Part shown: piece after piece, positions 51,966 through 64,000 of the stretch | Layout: each line of letters opens with the position of its first letter | Numbering within the stretch: the stretch's first letter is position 1 | NCBI GenBank assembly: GCA_013398055.1 | Contig: VZRS01001713.1 | Span: forward strand, 62,001-126,000 | Length of the DNA: 64,000 bases | Origin: Ifrita kowaldi | Lineage: Eukaryota; Chordata; Aves; Passeriformes; Cinclosomatidae | Direction: 5' to 3' | Program-made: the position numbers and the translations under genes | Notes under the pieces: model-generated | Told to the model about the DNA's origin: nothing | The model's database searches: none | Seen by the model: the letters and a program-made list of their open reading frames with translations, nothing else

Positions 51966-53176
51966 AAAACTGAATGTGATGTGACTGCAAACCCAAAATC
52001 CTCCCTCCCCTAAGGTGATCATGAGATCACACCAGAGAAAAAGGTTTCACGTGGATTTTTTTTAAAGCAAACTATTTTTTAATGACATCTGGAGCATTTC
52101 TACGTATTTATGGTTAAAACAAAGATATCAATTAATCTGGTTTTATTTTAAAGCAGAATTGGTTTGGGTTTTTTATCTGTGAAACTCAACAGATGAGAAC
52201 CACAGCACTTATCACAAAGCCAGCTGATGCTGAGAATCCCCCATTCCTCTGCCTGAGCACTCATTTCTGTCATTGCTGAAAGCCTGCGATGTTGCTAAAT
52301 GTTTATTTACACAGGCTGGGCAGTGAGCTCCAGGTGGATCTGATCCCACACCAGCAGTTACTGGGATGCAGTGTTCTATCAGAAAGTGCTGAAAAATTCT
52401 GTGAGCTTTTGAGAGTCTCCGTATCATGACGGGGGTTGTGTGTCACAGAAGTTTTCAGCACCAAATAAATAAAAACCAAATGCTAAAGTTGCCATTTTAG
52501 TGGCACCATGGTAGAGCTGATGATTTTGTGCCATGTAATATCACACGGGTGGAAGGAGCTACTTACTGAATGTGGGTCTGTGAGCTTGAAAAGACGCTGC
52601 TGTTGTTAACACTGGGCTTAATTTAAGCATATCCAGATATTGCTACAGGCATTTTAATTTTTTATTAAATTATACAGCTACTTCATTAATTTTCTTATAT
52701 GGATTTCTTTTTGTATTATCATCGCTATTAGAAAACGATCTAGAGTCATGCTGAGAAATCACAGGAAGCTCATTCACTGCCTTTACCTGTGCAAAAATAA
52801 TAACTAGTAAACCTTCAGTGAGATTAATGGAATTACACTGCTGTTCCAGTCTCAAGGACTTTCCTATGTTATGGTATTGCACTTTTACAAGACCCTTAAG
52901 CAATGCTGGGAGATCAGCACCAAACAATGTTCCCTCTAACTTAAAATCCTCCACAATAAGGCTGTTTGCATTCTACCGTTCACACTGAAAGACAGGACAG
53001 AGAAAGGAAATGAAGAGGCCAAGAGGCAGGTACTGGTGTTAGAAATAACCAAAATAGTCAGTATAGCATAACACAATCGTTTATCAGGAGCTTAATTCTC
53101 CATGCCTGCTGTCTGATGTGGTCAATTACAGACATGCAAAATAAGTCCAAAAGGCTACTATTTTCAGATGGCAAAT

Positions 53177-53190
53177 TTATATATATATAC
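53177..53190 (+). repeat. (TA)n run
   Basis: A short alternating TA tract followed by further TA-rich sequence. Confidence 0.75.
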
Positions 53191-56100
53191 ATGTATATTT
53201 TTTAATATCAAATTTCATATATTTAGATTTTGTATGTCTTAATTAGTACTTCCAGTTAATTCTAGCTGCTGATTACAATACAAGTAGCTGTATTGTACTG
53301 TAGAAATCCCATTTTGTAAAGAACAAAATGGCATGGATTAAACAACGATAGTATATAAAATATTAAAGTGTACTTCCAGTGTAAAATAATTACTCTACCA
53401 ATTATTATAATGTTTAAAAACTGAATTCAAATAGGTTTCATCCACTTGGGATTTCCTTCTGCAGTTGGCAAGTCAATGACTGATATAAATGCCTTAGATA
53501 AGCATCACAAAATTATGAAAAAATAATCAAGATATTTTTGCTTAAGTTTATTTAAACAAATTTATTTTACTCTCCTCCTATTTCCTGTCTACAAATCTAC
53601 AAGAAAATTAAAATTACATAAAGTATGTGAACACTCAGCTACTTTTTGTTTAACCTATATGCAAAAAACCACAGTATGAACATAGGGATATCAGAATTTC
53701 CTCCCTAAAATTTGAAAAATATATGCAATAAGTAACAGCAAATATAGTACAAAAACCACAAAAAAAAGCCAAATATGCTGTAAGAATTTGCAAGTTCAGG
53801 CTGCTCTGCCTAGGAACTGAAAGAGGAATTATTATTTAATTATAGCTGGACAGCCAAAAAACAAGAACAGTTTTGCAACACCGTTGGTGACCCACGCTTA
53901 AAATTAATTGAAGTTTGTGCAGGGAATTGTTGAACACAGAAAGTGCTCATGCAAATACTTGGCAAATATGGAAGGTGAGGATTTGCCTTCAGCACTCAGG
54001 CTCCAGTGGTGTCAACCCCTGTATTCACACTGCTGATGTCTACACTGCCACGTTCCTGGGCTGCAACCCACCAAAGGTGGGCACACAGCTAACTTAAAAA
54101 TACATCCAGGGCCTGTGATATCCCAATTCTGTGTGACAATTTATCCACATAAGTATTCTGGTAAGTCAAGCCCTCAGATGGTCCAGGCACTCAGCACATT
54201 TCACCACGTACTACTACTGATACAAATATATTTAACTGCATCAGGGCACAGCCTCTTTAATCCTGGTTTAAAGACTGTCCGTTTAAATACTTTTCTTTTA
54301 ATGAAATATTTACTGGATGGTAATATGTTAAATTGTAGACTATAGTAATCTCATTAAAAAAAGATATGACAGTACAGTAAATGCCATTAAGCAGTAATAG
54401 ACAGTTAGCTTACACTTCAGAATATTTTACTACTAAGGCTGAGAGTTAAATTGCATTGGGGTGGGGTGCCTGCTTTTTAATTCCAAACCACAAACTTGAA
54501 ATAGCTAATATCCTATTACAAAAAAGAATAAAATCCACAAACCCCCAAATGTTATAAAAAGGATTCCCTATCCTAATTATAAATAAAAAAATATTTCATG
54601 GCAATTTGTGCACATCTTGGGAGGAAAAATCATCACTTGCAATTGTAACAATACGGATTTTTTAAAGAAGAAAAGCTTTATGGAGCTATGTATCCAGAAC
54701 TATTAATAGAAAGATGAAAATAATGCATATATAAAAAAAGAGATGTAGGTACTTTATACCATATATGCACATATAGGTACAAGAACTTTCATCTTTAGCA
54801 AGGCAGTGTTTTTCATCTCCTGCTCAGTCACTGGATTGTTGTCAAACCACACTTTAACCTAAATCATGCAATCAAAGGGGGAGGCATACCCTGTCAGTAG
54901 GATCCCACAAAGAACACATATATTGAATTCACTTCCTTTTGTTCAAAGCTACATAAAATGAAAAATTAATCAATTATAAACATCAAAGGATGACACAGAA
55001 AAAGTATTTTAAAATGAATGTAAGTACTGTAATAATTAAGAATCCTCATTAACCCAGAAAATGGAAATACAAATTTAGCAATGAACTTTTGAAACATTCT
55101 GTCCCTAAACATAAACGCAAAGAAAAAAGTATCTTTATTTAAAGATAAAAGTGCTACCCTTTTAAAAATGTTCATCATACAAAAGTACACACACCTGTGA
55201 TTATTTCAAGCATAATCAGAAGAAAATTATCTTCATTAATCTTTCTGCTTTTCTTTCTAAATTAATAATCTTCCTTAACAAAAAGTAATTACAACCATAT
55301 TTTATGAACTACTATTTATCAAAATGAAATATTTCTCAACTTCCCTCTTTTATTTCAGAGCTGACCTGACGGACTGAGAGCTAGAAACATGTGAGTTTGG
55401 AATCCTTTCCATGTGACTTGCATGATATCAAATTAGTTGTTAAATTTCTCTGCAAGTTTCTTTCACAGTGTACAAGACAGATAAACATAATTATTTACTT
55501 CCTATATCTTCTCAAGCTGTCGTTATGAAATATCATAAAACCCTATACAAGGCTCTGCATTTATTTCAGTATTGATATGAACAATTCCCACAGTACTTTT
55601 GCTTTTGTTTAGGATATCTCTTATCCAAGTCCCCAGCTGAATAGACTCAGTAGGATAAGGACAAATAGACCACATGGAGACTGAGAAGAAAGGAAAAGCA
55701 AGGGTTTTACACAATGCAGGATTCACTGTGAAAATTATTGGGAAGACATGAGTGTACCAGGGCAGATTAGACAATCTTTCTTTTTCTCAGACTCTTTTTG
55801 TGTGTTAGAGATGCTTCACCTTTATGGAGTGTTTTAAAAATAGAAGTCAGTTGTGTATTGCTTGTACATTATCTTCAGTAGTAAATATTGTTGAACTATT
55901 GAGAAATGAAAGCACTAAAAACCCGTAAGACCAAACTTAGTAAAAACAACAAGTTACATAAAAAAAAAACTTCAGCTCACTGTGTTCTTCTTTATTAAAG
56001 TATGTCATGTATTTTATCTTTGCAAGAGTTTGATGAGTTTTTGCAAGTAAAATTCTGTTTCCTCTATACTTGCTAATAGTCATGAGAATCTGTAGTTTGC

Positions 56101-59100
56101 ACCTTCCCATTAAAAATGTATTGTATTTTTTGAAATTATTCACCCCGCCTTTTATCCAGATCATGTCTTTGAAAGGAGGAAGTAGATAATAAATGGAATA
56201 ATTCATGATTTCCCATTAAATATGAAACTTTCTTTTGCAGAGTTTAGAAAATGAAGTTCTACATAATGTACAGAAGTTGATTAGAACTTTTTTTAACCTT
56301 TTCAAGAAAAATCTTTCACATTACAGAAATGCACAGAGAAATTTCTTTAGGAAAGGCAAGCCATTCGCTTCCTACACAGTTCTGTTCTTCAGATCACGGC
56401 CTAATTACACTAAATAATATGCTTATCAGGCCCAAAATTCACAGAGATCATTCATTTGACCAAAAAGAATGTGTGCCTCTAAGTGCTAAAGTCTCTTTTT
56501 GAAAGTTGTTTAATAAACATTGAATCCTGGTCATGGCAAGCAAGATTGTTAGGAATTATTCAGACTGAAAAAAATACATATTTAAATAATATTGTGAAAG
56601 AAATTTAAAATTTATCATCTAGCTCACTAAGTGACTTGTGCCATCTCCCTTTCCACAACCAGCAGGGAGTTTGGGATAGAGTGCCTTAATTTAAAATTTC
56701 TTTTACCATGAAAGGATAAATTTCTTTGGTTCTGATTTACCCTCTTCCATAGCTCTTAGTATCCAAAAGTGAAGAAATACCCTCATAAAATGTAAATGAG
56801 TTTACACAACATTCCACCAGTTTTCAACCAGAGTAATGTGAACAAAGCAGGCTGTAAGGTGCTTACAGGTCCTATCCAAAGAGTGACATCAGGAAGAACA
56901 GCAAAATCTTGCTAGGACTGAACACGAAAGGGAAAGAAGTTTACTTCTTTCTCTGTTTGCTGCTATGTCCTTCTTCAGCTGCCTTGAGCTCGCCTCCCTC
57001 CCTCTGTCTTCATAGCATTGTACACAGAAGAAATGGAAGCAGCTCTCAGCAGCCCATCACTGGAACCAAGTACTGTGCAATCAAGGGCTGAAAGACAAGG
57101 GAAAAGCAGAATCTGCACCTACATTTTATCTGTCTGCATCCCAAATTTCCTTTTGCAAGCTTGTTTGTAATAGCAGCTCTACCTCCTCCTTCCTTGCCTT
57201 CATCCCATATCAACAAGATATTTCTCCTTACCCTTATTCTTCGCAGTGCCCCTCTTCTGTCCCTTGAGAGCCTCACTTAATAACACAGAAATGGTCAAAC
57301 CCACCTTACAATACAAAATCCCCACACCTAAATTAAGCCCCTTCAAATTGGGAAGCCCCAGAAAAGATTCCAGATTGGGAAAAAGAAAACATGACAATAT
57401 GATGTCAATGAAAAAAGGTCCCCATCTATTTTTCAAGAAACCTAAGAAGTCACCTTACTAATTTATGTGGTAGAGGTGACAGCTACTAAAGGTATGGGTT
57501 AATCAAATCCCCAACCAGCTATTTGTGTTCAGCTTCCTCAAAGCACTGGTCCATCAATGCAAAAGACCAGAATACAGGCAGACAAAGAAGCAAATAAATC
57601 AAAAACTGAGTACTGAAGATCTGATGATTTAAATAACTTACAAGCAAAGGACAAGGTCAGAAAAATCTCAGTCTAATAATAGGGCTTACTAGTCCATCAT
57701 GGCTGGGATGAAAATACAGAACAAAACACTCTTCATACTAGGTCTTCTCCTCTCCATCAGCCCACAAATCCCATTTTTCTCCTTCAGTGAACTCTCCAGA
57801 TCATGCTGGCCTCTAGTCAGGAGAGGAAGTTTCTCCCTCTTTAGTCCTGGAGGACAGATAGGGCTGAATATTCAGAGATTGACCGGTAGAAGACGTACTG
57901 ATGTAGGAAAGAAATAATTTATTTCCACAAACTCATCTAGCATTTAATCCCTCATAAATTTTCCCACATATTTTTTTCCTTAACTCTACCTAGCTGATGC
58001 TGACACTGAAAAGCGCAGAAACTTGGGGAGGGTAGTAAATAATTTGTCTCTGACTGAAGAATGGAAAAATAATCTTTTATCAGATGGCAGGAGATTTAAA
58101 ATGGATCCCGGGCCACTTCTGTTCTGAACTTGACAGCTTCCTGTAAAAATGCTGCCTCAGGAATCAGTTTCTAAGATTTCTACTTCATCCTTTTCAGAGC
58201 TTTCAAAAACCTACAGTTCTGCAGTGTGGGACTGAGTGGTAAATGTACATTGCCTACATCTGAGCTCGTCACCCTACAATCTCTCTTTAAGCAATGGAGA
58301 GAAACAGGTGCTTTGAAAGTATTATCCACTTTATTCTAAAGCACTTGTCTGGATCCTAAAAGATGGGGCTCAACTAATCACACCACTGGAGCTATTAACC
58401 TGGATCAGTTAAACTTGAGTGAAAGCCCCTTTGCTCTTTTTGCAGGGAGTTTACAAAAGCTATACTTCACTATATTCATCAGTCATCACTGCTAGAGCAG
58501 AAATTTTATGTTCCATTTTGCAGTCTACAATCTGCAAAGTAATTTAATGATCCATCTTCCCAGTATTGGCAGAGATGGCCAACAACTGCTCTGGAGGACA
58601 CAGCCCACCTGAGAATTAAAGCCTTTGCCTTTTTCTGTTCCAGCTAACCTTAAAGTGGGCCAGTCACTGGAGAATTCTGAGCAGAACAGCCCACTGTATC
58701 TCAAAAACTTCTGACAGAATGCGTGTAAGAGAATCTTGTCTTCTGCCTGAAAAAAGTCATCTCAGAGCCTGTCTTTACTGACACAGATTTATCAAGCAAG
58801 CTTTCCACAGCACACTGACCCACTGCTCACGAGACAGAAAACACAAATGCAAATTTACTGCGTACCTAGGTAAGCCTTTGCCATCTCTGTATAATAATTT
58901 GGATCTCATTTGACCACCGGACTCTTGAGGACAGTAGAATTCCACCATTCAACTCAAATGTATTTTAAATACATGTAGTAACATCACTAATGCATTTTTT
59001 TTTTTTAATAGCTAAGCAAAGCTGTTCCTCTCATCAAACACATTTCAAAATCTCTCTTTCTAGTCTTCAACTCTTTTTTGATGACATGGTCCTCTTTGGA

Positions 59101-62029
59101 CAATTTTCATTTGTATGAAGAGGAGAGAACTGTTACTTGATCTTTCTGGCCCTGACAAAAAGATCCGGAAACAAGAACGACAATATCAAATTCTGACCCA
59201 CTTGAGTTCTAAACTCATTTGAAGACTCAATCCTGGAATCAATCTCTTGATGAAAAATGCTTTACTTCACAGTTCATCGTGAACTTCTTGACTCTTAGTT
59301 CAGTCAAAGGAACTATTTTTAATTTTTACTGCAATCTGATTTTGAGCCGTTAATGACTTGGTGAGTCAGGACTAAGAACAGAAAGTTTCAGGGAAAGCAC
59401 ACTGAAGGCCACTGGAGTCAGCCAACCTCCTCATACAAAAGCCTAATTCTGTGGCAAGAAAGCACTCACGTTCTGCATTAATGGAAGTTTTACTTTTTTT
59501 CCATTTCCAGATCCTTGCACTACAATCACTTCTTATTTCAAGTTAAAGTCTTTGAGAAGGAAGCAAAACAAAATCAATGAAAAAACAAAGCAATATTCTG
59601 TTTTAATATAATTAAAGTACTATCTCTCTTAAGCACTATGTTTTCTCCCTCTTCTATCATATCAAGCTGGGACAAAAAATTATTACAAAGAAAAAAGAAT
59701 GAAAAACATCTCCTCATTTTTCCACAGGAAAAAAAGAGATTATATCATCAACACACTTAATGGAATTCTTATCTTTTCCTGTAGTTTGGAACACAATATC
59801 GCATTATACAATACAAGAATAACTGTAACCTTTTTCCTTCAATAGTACATCTCAATTTTAAGGAATATTGTGAAGGACAGAATTTTAGGGAAAAATTTGA
59901 AAGAATGTTGCTTTTTTCCATAAATGCGATACTACCTATACATTCCTTTATTTAGAAGATAATAAACTTGTTGTTTGCCTAACACACACTTTAAAAAAAA
60001 AAAGGTGTTTAATATTAAGCAGGAGTGTGGTTACAGGAATTTGTATTGATGAAATAATCACTGACATATTAAGTTAACCTCCATATTAAACAAAAGTACA
60101 GATATTTATGTGTCAGAGGAAGGAAATTCAGTCCTTTTACAAAGAAGTGTAATAATCTACTTCTGGAATGGAAACAATATTGAAAAACTACACAGAATAT
60201 TACAAGCCATCTCTCCTATTTTTAAAATAATAACACCCATGGTCTGCTGAGACAGACCAAGCATTACACCGATTTCACTAAGATCATTTACAGACATGGC
60301 ATTGCCTTACTTTATAAATTGGTTTTAAATTACATTTGATGCATTTAGCTTTTTCTAACTAGATTAGCATAGGACTGATATAACTGTGCAGTTAGTTTGT
60401 TACCTTTTGTTTGCTCTCAAATGATTTTATCAAGGTTACAGAAGAGCATTAGTAAACTATACCTAGAGAGAAAAATTTCATAACTGCTGATCTATTATCA
60501 AAAGCTAAAATTCCAAGAAGAATTGAATGCACAGAACATGAATGCAACCTTTTAAAACAGTTTCTTTAAAAATCTCCATAGAAATAAGTCAGGATACATA
60601 TGATATTTCAGTTTAATCTTCTAAGAGGCTTTGGTAACTTTGGGAAAACAGCCTCTTACAAAAAAACAAAAGGGAACTTCACTTTGTGTAGGTATTGCAG
60701 AACAGATGATAAAATTCCTACTTCATTGTGGATGTCCTTGCTGGTTTCCTTTTCCACAGTGTCCAGACTCAGGGTTTGGATATAAAAACATCATTTAGGA
60801 GGGTTTACTGCATTGGTTTTTTGTTTGTTTGTGGTTTTGTTTGGTTTTTTCAATAGCAGTGAAAAGCTGACCTGATCAAATCAGAGCTGTAAAACGCACT
60901 TTGAAGCCCCAAGGCCTTCCTAAAATAGCGGTGACTTCCTGTGTAATCACCTCAGAGACAACACTCGTGTCCCTGGCACGGTGTGTGGAAGTCCACTGGG
61001 GCTGATGACTGAGACAGCTCCCTGGGAAGGCAACCCAGCCTGTGACAATTGTTGGAGTGTAATGAGTAGAGCAGCCACAGCAGGCACGGAACCAGGGTGA
61101 CAATGAGGGAAGGTACTTAGCTCTGTGCTTGCTCCCCAAGGTCTGATACTTCTAGTAATTTTCTAGATTTCAACGTGGAAGTTTTTCGGGAAGATTTGCA
61201 GGCACATTCTTAGGCTAGGAAGGAGAAAAGAAGCATGTTTTGCAAGAAACTAGCTGGTGGAATTCCTGTCTGACTGATAGAATGTTTTTACGCTGCAAGG
61301 GTGATGTTGCAATATTCATTGTTAAGGTGCCTAGAGCCCTTGTATATGCATACTTTTATTATTTAAATATTGAAATAAATAAATCAGCTCACTTAAGCAA
61401 CCAGCAATTCAGTTTGTTAGAATTCTTTCATTAATTTTGATGGTGCTGAACCCCAGATCTGTTAAAAGACTCCAGAAGAATAAGTCAGTCACAGTCTCTT
61501 GTAACTTCTAAATGTAAATACCTCAGCTGTAAGAAATCAAAAGTTATCTAGATTTCTTTCATTCACTGGGTTTTTAAATAACTAATGGGGTATTAAATGC
61601 TTCACCACAGAATTCAGCACTTGGGCTTGGCTAAATAGTAATTCAAAATTACAAGAACGTGTATGTCGGTACACTAAGCTCCCACCCCAAAGGAGATATT
61701 TCACAAAGGCTCAGCAAAAAAAGGAGAAAGGAAAAAAATAAGGCAGCACAATATAATAATTACTGACACAATCTTAACAATAATGTTACAAATATGATCT
61801 AATTGGTAAATATACAAATTAGTAAAACCAAGGAGATAAATGCTTTGATATATTTAACATCAGGAGAAATGAACCATCATTATTTAATATCAACTTCAAT
61901 TTTTAAATGCCAAGTTTCACTAAAAAGGGTAGGGCCTAGGGAACTTTAAATTTAAATGACTATGATGACTAGAAACAAAGGAAACAATAAACTTATGGAT
62001 GTTAAAATGCCTCGAAAAAGCCAACTTAC

Positions 62030-62113
62030 GCAGCAGCTTCTTGTTTTGACACCCCTTTGATATTCTCCGCCAAATAATCATCTATGGCATCTTTGTCTTT
62101 GATCAAATGAATC
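62030..62113 (-). CDS. TTC29: TTC29 coding exon A (N-terminal region)
   Basis: This 84-nt exon encodes IHLIKDKDAIDDYLAENIKG followed by VSKQEAAA. That matches the segment LIK-KD-ID-YL---KG-SK-E-AA near the N-terminus of vertebrate TTC29, ahead of the TPR region. The acceptor is a T-rich tract ending TTTAG at 62114-62115; the donor is GC|GTAAGT with GT at 62029-62028. The exon opens with one base that completes a codon from the missing upstream exon and ends with GC, which pairs with the leading T of exon B to give alanine. It is too short to show up as a long open frame. It was called from splice signals, family similarity and phase agreement with exon B. The ATG exon upstream was not identified. 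Confidence 0.88.
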
Positions 62114-64000
62114 CTAAATTTAAATGAAAAAAATTAAAAGAAACACTGTAAGGTGCTAACATAGACTTCTGCAGCATGTATAATATATTATCATTGCCAA
62201 GTAGAGCTAAATACTGAAATATTGACAAAGTAATGTATCAGCCATTCTATAAGCACATACAAATATCTTTTTAATTTTTTGGTCTGTAGCTGTTTCAAAT
62301 CTTTATTTCTAAAAGAAAACAGAGGTGGTATTAGCTTTCAGGGATCTGGTTATCTGATATTTCTGTCTAAACTTGAAGAAATTGTGTATTAGCTAAATCA
62401 ATAACAATTGATTAAGTTATCCATATTTAAACTGTTTCCTAAACCAGAACCATTACATTTTTGTATTATCAGTATGGACCAGAGTGGTCCAATCTATTTC
62501 ATATTTAGCTTCCTTGAAATTAAAAACAAAGTCAAATCAACAAAAGAATTCCCAAATCCAACTCAAAATGTTTTCCTTGGTGCAATGCAATCTTTTAATC
62601 CTGCTCCTGGCTTTCCACAGTTGAGCAGCACAGTGCAAAACGTGGTCCAGTGAGGGGGCAATCTGAAGGGCATTAAAATAAAGAACAAATTTCAGGATGC
62701 ATGGATCTAAGTTTCAAATTTGAACTGTGCATCATTTCACCTTTCACTTCAGCCATCATATCTTTGCATCTCCACTCTGATACGAGATGCCTGGAAAGGG
62801 TAATATGCACTTACTGACCATAAAGTGTATGTAAATAGAATCTGATATCCTGCCTGTAGAGGATGTTATCTTTATAAAAGTAATGTGAATTTATTTTTAT
62901 TCTCCGGAGAAAGAGCATAAAGATTGTCTGGTTAATCACTCAAAGATAAAAGAAATTCAGCATTAGTGCTCCACATAAATCTATTACTTTGCTCTTCCTC
63001 TGTCTGTATTACACTGCTGTCTTTCATTACAGTGATGAGAGTAAACTCTTTTCATAATGTTAGCTAATATAAGCGTCATGCTCCTTATTGCTCTGAGAAT
63101 ACTGAAGACACTTCATGAAGTTCATTTAAATGAAAACAAAATAGCTAAGCAAAGTAGAGATATTTTGACATATCTGTATTTAAAACAATGTAACAGTGAA
63201 AACTTCCCTCACAAACAGTGCCTTTAAATTTGTTCCAGAATTTGCTGCTGCTGAGTGGCACCAGCAGAGGCTTGTGCTTCCAGGCTGCACTTAACACAAG
63301 CCATAGGAGTTGCGGCTGATCCGGCTAAATGTACACCTTATGGATATTGCCATAAAAATTCCCTTATAATCAACACCAAGATGTATTCAATATCAAAATT
63401 TTCACATCAAAATTATTTAGGAAGATATTTGGAAGAAGGGAGAGAAAGTCAAAATTCCCAAACTGAAACAGTGAACGACAACAGGCAAATTCCTATCAGC
63501 TTGCTGCGATTTAATCCACACCGCAGTTAGAAACCACCTCAAAATGAAACAAAGGAAAGACAGGTGCCTTTCCATTATCTTTACAAAGGTATTTTAATTC
63601 CATCAACTCAATAAAATCATTATGGCTTCCTACATGCAATGAGAATTAAAAACATTAATTAATTAATTAATCAATGTGAAGAAAAGAGACTGTGACTTGG
63701 AATGGACATTGTTTCTTTATACAGAATTGACGTGAGGATGGCACTTGCTAAAAGACACTGTTTCTTTTCCTCCAGAAGTTGCCACTTGCTTTTTCTAAGC
63801 TGTTTTATCCTTATTTCTCCAGTGTTTCCAAAATGACTCACTGTACTTCATAAAGTGAATAAAAAGAGTCCACTTCTCCTGTAAGTTGGCTCCTATTTAA
63901 TTTTAAATCACTCAGTTATTAAAGAGAAATCCATTTTAATCCAATGGACACCTTCTTTTTTCCTCCCTTTTAATTGTGGAACTTTCCTAAGAGAGAATTT
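62114..64000 (-). other. TTC29 intron upstream of exon A (partial)
   Basis: This stretch is AT-rich and no exon could be supported. The first coding exon of TTC29 would lie upstream of exon A, and no minus-strand ATG-containing open stretch with a phase-2 donor and TTC29-like N-terminal sequence was recognised here. It holds a 39-nt exon-like segment at 62815-62853 (see findings) and an ATTA tandem repeat at 63654-63671. The open frames in it are short and unrecognised. Confidence 0.6.
63654..63671 (+). repeat. (ATTA)n microsatellite
   Basis: Four or more perfect ATTA units followed by ATCA. Confidence 0.9.

Larger units (their letters stand above)
48643..62029 (-). other. TTC29 intron between exons A and B
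   Basis: This is 13.4 kb of AT-rich intron with no further exon recognised on either strand. It contains a CpG-rich block near 51.66-51.96 kb, a CR1 tail near 51.5 kb, a TA/TGT-rich low-complexity tract at 49.06-49.16 kb, and short CA and TA runs (50512-50522, 53177-53190). Roughly 53-62 kb holds nothing I can assign. Confidence 0.75.
1..64000 (-). other. TTC29: TTC29 gene body, partial at both ends
   Basis: Six exons on the minus strand together encode a protein collinear with vertebrate TTC29, a tetratricopeptide-repeat protein of the sperm flagellar/ciliary axoneme; in humans, biallelic loss causes multiple flagellar malformations and male infertility (established knowledge). The exons fall in the right order over about 58 kb, with introns of roughly 13.4, 9.6, 16.3, 2.6 and 15.2 kb. 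All borders are canonical AG/GT and the phases chain without a break, so this is an intact gene and not a processed pseudogene. The first coding exon with its ATG, the promoter, and the exons after about residue 330 were not found and probably lie outside the window. The protein match is from memory of the family, not from a search. Confidence 0.93.

Noticed and set aside
62114..64000. Search for the first coding exon and a promoter CpG island of TTC29
   Set aside because: No TTC29-like N-terminal peptide with ATG and no CpG-rich region were seen here; only a doubtful 39-nt segment remains.
1..64000. CRISPR arrays, tRNA or rRNA genes, prokaryotic operons
   Set aside because: No regularly spaced repeats, cloverleaf-like sequences or gene-dense arrangement were seen; the sequence is vertebrate intronic DNA.

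Overview
This window is animal nuclear DNA from an AT-rich, intron-dominated region, most likely from a bird. Three things point there: several 3'-end fragments of the avian LINE CR1, one about 500 bp long with the usual ATTCTATG-type tail; no mammalian Alu, L1 or B elements; and exons of a vertebrate-specific gene layout split by introns of 2.5 to 16 kb. There are no bacterial-type operons, ribosome binding sites, CRISPR arrays or recognisable tRNA/rRNA genes.

The one real protein-coding gene is TTC29 (tetratricopeptide repeat domain 29, a sperm-flagellum/ciliary axoneme protein), on the minus strand and running through the whole window. Six coding exons can be placed. In transcript order they are A 62030-62113, B 48419-48642, C 38592-38777, D 22055-22267, E 19400-19485 and F 4128-4219. 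All six have AG/GT borders, no internal stop, and phases that join without a break (A ends in 2 nt, B 1, C 1, D 1, E 0, F 2), giving about 295 codons. The first coding exon and promoter were not found and probably lie beyond 64000; the C-terminal exons probably lie before position 1.

Region by region: 1-4127 is intron with the longest CR1 copy and an LTR-like repeat block; 4220-19399 is plain intron; 19486-22054 is a short intron with a CR1 tail; 22268-38591 is a long intron with three CR1 remnants; 38778-48418 is intron with a possible tyrosine-recombinase (DIRS-like) relic near 42.2 kb; 48643-62029 is intron with an isolated CpG-rich block at 51.66-51.96 kb and a CR1 tail; 62114-64000 is intron with one cryptic-exon candidate. 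Every CR1 remnant recognised lies on the plus strand, antisense to TTC29.

No new multi-gene system was seen. The items most worth a second look are the recombinase-like relic and the intronic CpG-rich block. In mammals TTC29 sits between POU4F2 and EDNRA; if that order holds here, these introns may also carry regulatory DNA for those neighbours, which is inference only.
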